A stretch of 11,014 bases of DNA from Cloacimonetes bacterium UBA5456. Its GTDB lineage: Bacteria; Cloacimonadota; Cloacimonadia; Cloacimonadales; Cloacimonadaceae. Below, piece after piece: positions 1 to 8,200 of the stretch. Position numbers and translations under genes: made by a program. The stretch covers positions 9,182 through 20,195 of the forward strand of contig DIQS01000048.1 of the NCBI GenBank assembly GCA_002427325.1, in the 5' to 3' direction. The notes beneath the pieces were generated by a model. That model did not search any database, was not told the origin of the DNA, and worked only from the letters and a program-made list of their open reading frames with translations. Every line of letters starts with the position of its first letter. Position 1 is the stretch's first letter.

Positions 1-138
1 CATGACCAGAACCCAGTAAGAAAGAGGCGAGAAAACAGCCTTAAAGTCAGAAATGTGACACAAGCAAGGAATAGTCTATAATAAACACTCATTAAATGAA
101 TTAAGAATTGATATAGCATTGTTTTTTCAAACTTTTTA

Positions 139-144
139 TTGACA
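139..144 (+). promoter_or_regulatory. Possible -35 element (TTGACA)
   Basis: A perfect TTGACA hexamer lies 77 bases before the ATG of the C39-like peptidase gene. No good -10 follows at the usual 16-18 base spacing (TTCTTT is the best there), so this is weak. FCB bacteria often use a different promoter consensus, which lowers its weight further. Confidence 0.2.
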
Positions 145-206
145 GATAACCCCACTTACCTTTCTTTGTATGGATAAGAATAATCATACGCCAAATATGG
201 CACTAT

Positions 207-212
207 GAGAGA
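207..212 (+). promoter_or_regulatory. Ribosome binding site for the C39-like gene
   Basis: GAGAGA sits 8 bases before the ATG at 221. This favours that ATG over an in-frame TTG at 215, which would leave only 2 bases of spacing. The start at 221 also gives a clean signal peptide beginning MKKK. Confidence 0.55.
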
Positions 213-220
213 TCTTGCTT

Positions 221-1189
221 ATGAAGAAAAAAATGGTTTTAATAATCAGCATCTTGTTGCTGATCAACGTGATAAACGCCACCAACTTCAGTTGGTTTTC
301 GCAAAATGACTCGCGCTGGAAATACAACACGCTGGGCAGATCGACCTCGATCGGTCGCAGCGGATGTGTCGTATCCTGCCTTTCCATGCTCCTCAATGCC
401 GAAGCTTCAAATCCTTATATGACACCAGATAAGCTCAACAGCTGGCTAAGAAAAAACGGTGGATATTCCGGAAACAACATGCGTTGGCAAATACCGGGAC
501 TCATCGATGGTGAAGGTTTGGGCATGGAATTGGAAGGACAAAGCACGAGATATAATGATTGGGACTTCCTTTCCAGTGAACTTGAAAAAGGAAATAAAGT
601 GATTGTCAAAGTGGCTGGACGTCGCTCACACTGGGTCTTGGTCGTAAAACAAGAAGGTGAAGCAAACAAAGCATCCTCATACCTTGTAAATGATCCCGGC
701 ATGACGACTTTTGAAAAGCGCACCTTAGCCTATTGGGGAGGATTTCGCTCTTCTCGCAGCTACAGCGGAAACTGGTTGGATGAACAGGCGTTCATGATGA
801 ACAGTGAGATACACGTTGTGCCGATTGCCAGCCAAGAGGGTTTTCTCTATGATATCATCGAAATGCCTCATCCTGCGGATGTTTTCGTCACCATTCAGAA
901 TAACCTCGCAGTAGATATTCACGGATACTTCATTTTGGGGCTTTTTGATGCGGATGATAACCTTATAGACACGATTGACTATGAATATAGCTCCATTGAG
1001 CCCGAAGGCGAAGTCGATTTGCTCTATGAAATGACGGATTATACCCCTTTGCAAGATGACTCACACACCCTTAAAGTGATATATAGTAAATACTTTTCAA
1101 AGATGCCATCCATGTATGACACAATTAACTTGGAATCCCTTGGCATCAATAACCTTACAAAGCCCCTACAGGCTGCCGGAGAACGCTGA
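221..1189 (+). CDS. Secreted C39-like (papain-fold) cysteine peptidase
   Basis: This 322-residue protein has a signal peptide at about 1-20 (MKKK, a Leu/Ile-rich core, cleavage near INA-T). Residues about 24-185 match the Peptidase_C39_2 pattern. An N-terminal WFSQNDSRW motif precedes RSGCVVSCLSM, in which C49 is the likely nucleophile. H137 in RSHWVLVV and D158 in YLVNDPG would complete the triad, as in C39-like enzymes that cut peptides outside the cell. Residues about 195-310 look like a beta-sandwich (FVTIQNN, HGYFILGLFDADDN) of unknown role, perhaps binding substrate or the surface. There is no type IX sorting tail, unlike the two neighbours, so it probably stays in the periplasm or leaves by another route. 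It lies 187 bases before the first C25 gene on the same strand. Peptidase fold: confident. Substrate: unknown; a bacteriocin-processing role is unlikely because no C39 ABC exporter is attached. Confidence 0.82.
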   Translation: MKKKMVLIISILLLINVINATNFSWFSQNDSRWKYNTLGRSTSIGRSGCVVSCLSMLLNAEASNPYMTPDKLNSWLRKNGGYSGNNMRWQIPGLIDGEGLGMELEGQSTRYNDWDFLSSELEKGNKVIVKVAGRRSHWVLVVKQEGEANKASSYLVNDPGMTTFEKRTLAYWGGFRSSRSYSGNWLDEQAFMMNSEIHVVPIASQEGFLYDIIEMPHPADVFVTIQNNLAVDIHGYFILGLFDADDNLIDTIDYEYSSIEPEGEVDLLYEMTDYTPLQDDSHTLKVIYSKYFSKMPSMYDTINLESLGINNLTKPLQAAGER

Positions 1190-1214
1190 TAGAAATAGCT
1201 ATTATTAAATACAA

Positions 1215-1247
1215 TTGAAGGAAACCCGATTTCATTTGGTATATAAT
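1215..1247 (+). promoter_or_regulatory. Weak promoter candidate for the C25 pair
   Basis: A consensus -10 hexamer TATAAT (1242-1247) has a TTGAAG (1215-1220) upstream, but the 21-base spacing is longer than the usual 16-18. A TG at 1237-1238 hints at an extended -10 if TATATA (1240-1245) is used instead. The AT richness makes chance matches likely. Confidence 0.25.
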
Positions 1248-1300
1248 GTAGGGACAATCTTCGGTTTGTTGGTTTTTTATGTGTCCTTGGCTCCACTTTT

Positions 1301-1323
1301 GCATATCATATATATATGTATGC
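1301..1323 (+). repeat. AT-rich inverted repeat in the leader of the C25 gene
   Basis: GCATA (1301-1305) pairs with TATGC (1319-1323). Inside, after a one-base bulge, lies the 12-base palindrome CATATATATATG (1307-1318). The hairpin ends 53 bases before the ATG. It could stabilise the 5' end of the transcript, be an operator, or be chance in AT-rich DNA. Confidence 0.35.
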
Positions 1324-1366
1324 TAAACATAGGCTTTAAATAATAAATATTATATTAGGATAAATT

Positions 1367-1371
1367 AGGAG
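1367..1371 (+). promoter_or_regulatory. Ribosome binding site AGGAG for the first C25 gene
   Basis: AGGAG is followed by 5 bases and the ATG at 1377, which fixes this start. A second TTAGGA lies ten bases upstream (1355-1360), giving a tandem TTAGGA that probably has no function. Confidence 0.7.
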
Positions 1372-1376
1372 AAGAA

Positions 1377-4300
1377 ATGAAAAGATCTCTTTTAACCTTA
1401 CTGCTGGTAGTCAGCGCAATTATGCTCTTTGCTGACGGCGGTATGATTTGGACAAACTCTGGCATCACAGATGCTCAAATATTGCGTTCCTCAGCTGATG
1501 GCATGAGGGTTCGCTTTAATTTAGGCGGCTTGAATCTCGCCGAATCTGAAAGCAAGGACGGCTTATGGACTGAGTTAAGCGTCCCAGGATATACTTTTAC
1601 CAATAATATCGGTGATCCCCAACTGCCTTTGCAGAGAAAGATCATCAGCGTTCCACTGAATGCAAGCATCAAGTTAGACATCAAGTCTGAGGAGATTCAA
1701 AGCTTTGAACTCAATCAGTACGGCGTTTTCAGCCCGATTATTCCCGCTCAGGATAGCCCTTCAAAGAGCGTTGATCCTGCAACACTGCCTTTCATCGTAA
1801 ACAAAAACTTCTATGATAATGGCGGCAGAACCAGTCACGCTGCATTGCAAGTATCCGAGCTCGGCATGCTCCGCGGTGAGCGTCTCTTTGCTCTCGACTT
1901 TGTTCCCGTGAATTATGATCATAATACGCAAAGCATCGAAGTTGTGCATCAAATCGAGGCTGAGATCAGCTATATCGGTGCAAATCATAGTGCAAGCAAT
2001 GAACTGAAAGCCAAAACCTTCTCCCCCGCTTTTGAAACCGTATATCAATCCACTATTTGGAACTATGAAAGCTCACGTGATATGGTCTTGCGTCATCCCA
2101 TCGGCTATGTGGTGATCACCCCTCAGAACTTCCTCTCAGCGATGCAACCCTTTATCGACTGGAAAACACGCGAAGGCTATAATGTCACCGTGGCTACCAT
2201 CGAAAGCGTTGGAAATAACCATACTTCAATCAAAAACTACATGCAGGGATTGTGGAATCAAGCCACAGCCGATAACCCTGCCCCAAGCTATTTGCTCATC
2301 GTTGGTGACGTAGCGCAAGTTGCAACCGGCAGCAGTCAAACCTTTGATACGCATCCCACAGACCTACACTATGTGCGCTTGCAAGGAAACGACTTTTTCC
2401 CTGAGATGTATTTCGGACGCTTTTCTGCAACAACAACAGCAGAGGTGACAAATCAGGTGAATAAGACACTTATGTATGCTCAATACACAATGCCCGATCC
2501 CAGCTATCTTGAAAAGACCATCCTCATCGCAGGAATGGATTCAAACTGGGCAACCACTCACGGAAACGGACAAATTAACTATGCCGTTAATAACTATTTT
2601 AACGAAAATCACGGCATTGATGGACATAACTTCTTCTATCCTAATTCCGGTAGCAACGCGGCAAATATCCGCTCCTTAGTCTCTGCCGGAGCAGGTTATG
2701 TGAACTATACCGCTCATGGTTACACTCAAGAATGGAGCGATCCCTATTTCGCAAACTCGCATGTTCTTGCTCTTCAGAACTATGACATGCCTTCATTCGT
2801 GGTGGGTAACTGCTGTCTCACCAGCAAATTTGATGTCGGTGTCTGCTTTGGCGAAGCTTGGCTCAGAGCGCAGAACGCCGGCGGTGTCATCTATATTGGT
2901 GGCACAAATAGCACATATTGGCATGAAGACTATTGGTGGAGCGTGGGCGCGAAAGGAACCGCAACCGGTAACGCTCCTGCATATGACGAGACAAAACTTG
3001 GTATGTATGACGCCCAATTCCATGAAAATGGCGAAGCATTTGAAGATTGGGTTCACTCTGCCGGTGCTATGATCATGATGGGCAACCTCGCTGTGGTTCA
3101 AGGAGCCAGCTCGAGATCAGACTATTATTGGGAAATATATTCCGTAATGGGTGACCCATCCGTCAAACCCTATGCCGGCATCCCTGATGTAAATGAAATG
3201 GACTTCCCTGAGACAACCTTCATCGGTGCTTCCTCCATGGAAGTTCATGCCGCTCCATACACCTATGTCGGCCTTTCTATGGGGAATATCCTGTATGCCG
3301 CCGGACTCACCAATGCCAGCGGCTATGTGGAACTTCAGTTCTCACCTTTCACCGATCCCGGCGTAGCAACCCTCGTTGGCACACGATCTCGTATGCGTCC
3401 AATGATCTACAGCATAGATGTTGTTCCCAATGATGGAGCCTATGTCGTTGCAGGTCAGATCGAACTCGGCGGTGGCGCACAAGCCGTTGAAGCCGGACAA
3501 TCCATCCCTGTCAACCTCAGCTTCTCAAACGTGGGCGTCATGGCTGCTGAAAACCTCAGCCTTAGCATCGTAAGCAATAGCGAATGGCTCTATGCAAGCC
3601 AGGTGCAAACACAGCTTCCTGATATCGACCCCAGTGGGATTATCAACATTGAATCAGCCTTCGTTCTAAACGTCGATCAAGGTGTTCCTGATCAGCACAT
3701 CGGAAGCCTCTCAATCGTCGTGAGCGATGGCGAACACCAGTGGATCACCAATCGCAGCGTCACGGTCAATGCACCGGATGTGATAATCAGCTCTATATCC
3801 TATTTTGATCCCAATAATAATGGCAGCTATGAGCCCGGTGAAACCATCAATATCACAGTCAACATCACGAACGTGGGACACTTAGCTGTCAGCGGCGGAA
3901 CTCTTAAGCTCATCCTCAATAGCGATTATGCTACTCTGCCGATTCGCAACTTCGTGGTTCCCGGCATGAATACAAATGGAAACATCCCGCTGAGCTTTGA
4001 CATGAACATCTCAGCAAACGCCCCCGAAGGCGAAGCAATCGCTTTAGGCATTGCTCTGGATATGGGTTCACAGATGATCAACCACAGCCTCATCATCCCC
4101 ATCGGAATGGTGAAAGAAGGCTTTGAAAGCGGTGATTTCCTCTCATTCCCTTGGATAAACGACAATACTCGTCCTTGGGTGATCGATACCACTAATCCTT
4201 ATGCCGGAATGTATTCAGCAAAGAGTGGCACAACGTCACATAATACTTCATCCACACTCATCATGAATGCGGACGTCCCTTCAAATGGTGATATCACTTT

Positions 4301-5159
4301 TGCCGTGAAAGTCTCCTCTGAAGCCAACTATGATAAGCTCACCTTCTCTATTGATGGCGTCACAAAAGGAACTTGGAGCGGTGAGGCTGCTTGGAGCGTG
4401 GAAAGCTACCCGATCACTGCAGGTCAACACGTGCTCACTTGGAAATATACCAAAGATGGAAGCGTTTCCAACGGTAGCGACTGCGCCTGGATAGACGAAA
4501 TTCGCCTGCCCATCAGCGGTGCAACTGAAGTCCCGATTGCCTACACCAATACAACTGCGATCGACTTCCCTGAGGCCCTTGCAGGACACACCTACACCAA
4601 GAACTTCGTAATCAGAAACCTTGGCACGGCTCCACTCATCGGAACCATCAGCATCCCTGACGCCTTTGATTTGATCTATCAAGAAAACGTCTTGGATAAC
4701 TTCCATGACTATAGTGTCAGTCCGATGACCACCATGACCTTTTCTTTGAGATATGTGGCACCAACACCTCCTCAGACCATTAATGATGAGATAATGATCT
4801 CGACAAACGACCATGATTTGCTCGTCATCACTATCCCCGTTACGGTGTTCCCCACCTCAAACGAAGACCTCGTATCACCGGCTGTCACAGCACTTCAGGG
4901 GAACTATCCCAATCCCTTTAACCCCACAACAGTGATTAAGTTTTCACTCAAAGAGTCGTCCAATGTGTCGCTCAGCATCTACAACATCAAAGGACAATTG
5001 GTGAAAAACCTTGTGAACAAAGAGCTCGCAGCAGGAAATCATCAGTTGCTTTGGGATGGTAAAGATGCAAAAGGCAGCTCTGTTTCCAGCGGTATTTATT
5101 TCTATCGCATGGAAGCCGGCAGCTATCGCGCCACACAAAAGATGATGTTAATGAAATAG
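1377..5159 (+). CDS. Gingipain-like C25 cysteine peptidase with type IX sorting tail (first paralogue)
   Basis: A 1260-residue secreted multidomain peptidase. Parts in order: signal peptide 1-19 (LFA-DG); propeptide-like beta region about 60-220 (GDPQLPLQRKIISVPL); C25 catalytic domain about 240-600, beginning GYVVITPQNF and ending VMGDPSVKPY; Ig-like domain about 610-685 like the gingipain C-terminal Ig; CARDB-like domains about 690-910, with an EF-hand-like loop DPNNNGSYEPGE at 811-822; jellyroll/cleaved-adhesin-like domain about 914-1046 ending CAWIDEIRLP; ASH-like domain about 1052-1160; sorting domain 1173-1260 starting LQGNYPNPFNP. H447 (YTAHG) and C480 (second Cys of GNCC) are 33 apart, as H211 and C244 are in RgpB. 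After the Cys it departs from gingipains: GGTNSTYWHEDYWW stands where they have an AST-NQ-W segment, so specificity probably differs. It is followed after 82 bases by its paralogue and is probably co-transcribed with it. Fold and export are well supported; substrate unknown. Confidence 0.88.
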   Translation: MKRSLLTLLLVVSAIMLFADGGMIWTNSGITDAQILRSSADGMRVRFNLGGLNLAESESKDGLWTELSVPGYTFTNNIGDPQLPLQRKIISVPLNASIKLDIKSEEIQSFELNQYGVFSPIIPAQDSPSKSVDPATLPFIVNKNFYDNGGRTSHAALQVSELGMLRGERLFALDFVPVNYDHNTQSIEVVHQIEAEISYIGANHSASNELKAKTFSPAFETVYQSTIWNYESSRDMVLRHPIGYVVITPQNFLSAMQPFIDWKTREGYNVTVATIESVGNNHTSIKNYMQGLWNQATADNPAPSYLLIVGDVAQVATGSSQTFDTHPTDLHYVRLQGNDFFPEMYFGRFSATTTAEVTNQVNKTLMYAQYTMPDPSYLEKTILIAGMDSNWATTHGNGQINYAVNNYFNENHGIDGHNFFYPNSGSNAANIRSLVSAGAGYVNYTAHGYTQEWSDPYFANSHVLALQNYDMPSFVVGNCCLTSKFDVGVCFGEAWLRAQNAGGVIYIGGTNSTYWHEDYWWSVGAKGTATGNAPAYDETKLGMYDAQFHENGEAFEDWVHSAGAMIMMGNLAVVQGASSRSDYYWEIYSVMGDPSVKPYAGIPDVNEMDFPETTFIGASSMEVHAAPYTYVGLSMGNILYAAGLTNASGYVELQFSPFTDPGVATLVGTRSRMRPMIYSIDVVPNDGAYVVAGQIELGGGAQAVEAGQSIPVNLSFSNVGVMAAENLSLSIVSNSEWLYASQVQTQLPDIDPSGIINIESAFVLNVDQGVPDQHIGSLSIVVSDGEHQWITNRSVTVNAPDVIISSISYFDPNNNGSYEPGETINITVNITNVGHLAVSGGTLKLILNSDYATLPIRNFVVPGMNTNGNIPLSFDMNISANAPEGEAIALGIALDMGSQMINHSLIIPIGMVKEGFESGDFLSFPWINDNTRPWVIDTTNPYAGMYSAKSGTTSHNTSSTLIMNADVPSNGDITFAVKVSSEANYDKLTFSIDGVTKGTWSGEAAWSVESYPITAGQHVLTWKYTKDGSVSNGSDCAWIDEIRLPISGATEVPIAYTNTTAIDFPEALAGHTYTKNFVIRNLGTAPLIGTISIPDAFDLIYQENVLDNFHDYSVSPMTTMTFSLRYVAPTPPQTINDEIMISTNDHDLLVITIPVTVFPTSNEDLVSPAVTALQGNYPNPFNPTTVIKFSLKESSNVSLSIYNIKGQLVKNLVNKELAAGNHQLLWDGKDAKGSSVSSGIYFYRMEAGSYRATQKMMLMK

Positions 5160-5172
5160 ATAATAATGATGT

Positions 5173-5200
5173 TGCGGCATGGCTCTCATGCTGTGCCGCA
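5173..5200 (+). terminator. Intergenic hairpin between the two C25 genes, without a U-tract
   Basis: TGCGGCA (5173-5179) pairs with TGCCGCA (5194-5200), extended inward by two wobble pairs and a G-C pair. No T run follows, so it is not a classic rho-independent terminator. It may protect the 3' end of the upstream part of the message or weaken read-through into the second gene. It begins 14 bases after the stop and ends 41 bases before the next ATG. Confidence 0.4.
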
Positions 5201-5232
5201 CGTCGATATATAGAATTTAAAAAAGATACTCT

Positions 5233-5237
5233 GGAGG
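5233..5237 (+). promoter_or_regulatory. Ribosome binding site GGAGG for the second C25 gene
   Basis: GGAGG lies 4 bases before the ATG at 5242. An in-frame TTG at 5239 would leave only one base of spacing, so ATG 5242 is the better start; it gives the signal peptide MRKLILL. Confidence 0.7.
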
Positions 5238-5241
5238 CTTG

Positions 5242-8200
5242 ATGCGCAAGCTTATTTTGCTTACTACCTTGCTTTTGAGCATGGTCTTTGTTCTCGGTGC
5301 CGAATATATATCGGTAGCCGATTACAACAATGAGATCAAACTCATCAGCGATTCATTTGGCAACACAGTGCTGGAATTTACGCTCGGCTCATTTGAGCGT
5401 GAAAAACACGACATAAATGGCGATACTTGGTTTACCCCCAAGTTCAAAAACTCCGGGCTCCTCCTCGAAGCAGGTTATCCTGAAGTCCCCGTTGATGCAG
5501 GAAGCATCATCATCCCCCACAATGCAAGGATGAGCATGGAGCTAATAGAGAGCGATTACGTGGATTTACCCATGAAGATTGCACCTTCTAAAGGCAATCT
5601 TACACGCAACATAGACCCCGAATCCGTCGCGTTTGAGTTCGCTGACTTCTATAATGGCCAAGCTCACTATCCCGAGCAACCTGTAGAACTCACAGAACCC
5701 TTTATCCTGCGCGACTTCCGCGGCATCACCACGCGCTTTATGCCCTTCGTTTACTATCCCGCAGAAGGCATTACCCGCGTTTATACACGTCTGCGCGTTC
5801 GCATCAGCCAAGATGGAATCGACTCTATAAACACCCTCAGCTCTGCAAAGAACAGCTATTCAGCAGGCTTTGCCGGCATCTATCAAAGCATGTTCCTGAA
5901 CTTTGGCGAGGCCAAATATCCTTCTCTCAGAGAGGATGGGGATATCCTGGTGATCACAAACTCTATGTTCAACAGTGAGATCATCCCTTGGGTAGAGTGG
6001 AAAGAGCAGATTGGCTACAACGTTGAAGTAGTCGATGTATCAGTTGCCGGACCCTCTGCCTCACAGATGCAGACTTATATTCAAAACAAATATAATCAAA
6101 ACGAAAACCTGCTCTTTGTTCAGCTCATGGGCGACGCTCCACAGGTGCCCACCCTCACCGCTAATGGCGGCGGCAGCGACCCTTCCTTTGCGCTCGTTGC
6201 AGGCAACGACAACTATCCTGATCTCTATGTTGGCAGATTCTCCGCACAAACCACCACCGAGATGGCAACTCAAGTTCAAAGAGTGCTCTATTATGAAAGA
6301 GACATTGAAGGCGATACCTCTTGGGTTCAGAAAGCCATGGGAATCGCCTCAAACGAAGGCGGCGGATATAACGGCGACAACGGCGAGAGCGATCAACAAC
6401 ACATGGAGATCATCCGCAACTTGCTCTTGGACTATGGCTATACCTCTGTTGACCAGATGTATCAAAACTATGGCGCAACCGCCTCTCAAGTAGCCACAAA
6501 CGTCAACCAAGGTCGCGGCGTGATCAACTATGTCGGACACGGCTCAGACACCTCTTGGGTGACCACCGGGTTCAACAACACCAACATCGCAAGCCTTACT
6601 AATACTTACAAATATCCCTTTATCTACACTGTTGCTTGCGTTAATGGCAACTTCGTGAGCAGAACCTGCTTTGCCGAAGCTTGGGTTAGAGCTACTAACA
6701 ATGGCGTTCCCACCGGAGCTGTTGCCGTATATGCCTCCACCGTTAACCAAGGCTGGAATCCGCCTATGAGAGCGCAAGACGAAGCCATGGAGCTGCTCAC
6801 TGACGAAGCAAAGACCACCATTGGCGGAATTTGCTATAACAGCTCTTCTCGCATGATGGAAGTATATGGCAATAGTGGCGTTAATGAATATAAGAACTGG
6901 CATATCTTCGGTGATGCCTCCATGCTTTTGCGCACCAAAGAGCCCACTGCAATTGTTGCAAACTATAACGGAGTGCTCATCATCGGCATGGAAAGTCTCG
7001 AAATTCAAACCGAGCCTAATGCCAGCCTCACCCTCTCTGCTAATGGCGTGATCTATGGCAAAACACGTTCCGACGCATCGGGATATGCGCTCATTGAGAT
7101 GGACTATCCTCCTGTTGAGCCCATGGAACTCACTCTAACCATCTATGCCTTCAACAAGATACCATACATCGAACCAGTGCAGGTCTTGCCCTCAGACGGC
7201 GCATATCTCATCGTGCGTGACTTCTTTGTTGAAGACGGCAACAACGGCATCCCTGAATTTGACGAGACCATCACGATTCAAGTTGAGATGGAAAACGTCG
7301 GTAGCGATCCCGCTGAAAACATCAATATCTATATCAGCACGGAAGACCCTTATATCTTCAGCACCGGCAGCGAGACCCTCGCAGACCCGATTGATGCGAA
7401 CACCACCGGCAGCACCGTGCAAGGCATCCCGATTCAGATCAGCAACTATGTCCCAGACCAGCACGAAGCTGAATTCACCATTCACATTGAACTTGACGAC
7501 GGTAGCAGCTTTGCCTATACGAAGTCCATCTTGATCCACTCCCCCGATCTGGGATGGGGACCCTTGATGATTGACGATGCGATAGGCAATCAGAACGGCA
7601 CCATCGACCCGGGTGAGACCGTGATCTTGGGTATTCCCATAATCAACAACGGCCATAGCACCAGCCCCTTGATCACCACCACTGTGACTATCACCGGTGC
7701 AAACAATGTCATCGTCCCAATCAGCGATCAGATTGACGGATTGGCTGTTGGTGAAGAAGGCATCGTCTATTTTGAAGTGACTCTCTCTTCCCAAGCCGCA
7801 TACGGCTCTTTGATCCAGCTTTCCACCACAGCCAACTATGGCGGACTCAGCGTTTTTCGCAGTCAAAACCTCATCGTTGGCGTGTTGCTCGAGAACTTTG
7901 AAAACGGTCTCAATAACTTTGACTGGCAATTCCCACAAGGTAGTTGGAGCATCGTTGAAGGTGGCGTTGATGGCGGCCATGCAATCAAGAGTGCAACGAT
8001 TAATCACAATGGAACAACGAGCATGACCATCACCATGAACACCCCGCAACCGGGCTACATCTCATTTTGGAAAAAGGTCTCCAGCGAAACAAACCAAGAC
8101 TTCTTCAGTTTCCATGTAAATGGACAATTGAAAGGTCGTTGGAGCGGAACAAACGACACCTGGGGACAAGTAAGCTATATGGTAAATCCTGGAACAAACA

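Larger units (their letters stand above)
1..220. other. AT-rich leader region, no convincing gene
   Basis: No recognisable gene lies here. Plus frame 1 is open from the left edge to a TAA at 79-81 and would encode 26 residues (starting HDQNPVRKRR). It could be the tail of an upstream gene, but 26 codons prove nothing. The rest is AT-rich and stop-dense and probably holds the promoter and leader of the first peptidase gene. Confidence 0.5.
1190..1376. other. Intergenic region before the first C25 gene
   Basis: This is 187 bases of AT-rich sequence. It holds a 10-base palindrome AATAGCTATT (1194-1203) just after the stop, a TATAAT at 1242-1247, a T6 run at 1273-1278 without a convincing stem before it, and an AT-rich hairpin at 1301-1323. 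It may contain both the end of the first transcript and the promoter of the C25 pair, but neither is proven. Confidence 0.45.

Noticed and set aside
1251..1286. Terminator for the C39-like gene around the T6 run at 1273-1278
   Set aside because: GGGACA and TGTCC could pair only across a long loop that contains the T run, and no compact stem directly precedes the T run.
4281..4814. 177-codon minus-strand frame inside the first C25 gene
   Set aside because: It is antisense to the jellyroll and ASH-like domains and has no support of its own.
6035..6493. 152-codon plus-strand frame inside the catalytic region of the second C25 gene
   Set aside because: It overlaps the conserved C25 domain in another frame and reads as low-complexity Pro/Thr/Lys, without a ribosome site.
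7192..8049. 285-codon open frame on the minus strand inside the second C25 gene
   Set aside because: It lies fully antisense to a gene with clear domains and has no recognisable motif or well-placed ribosome site. Codon bias of the real gene explains the open frame.
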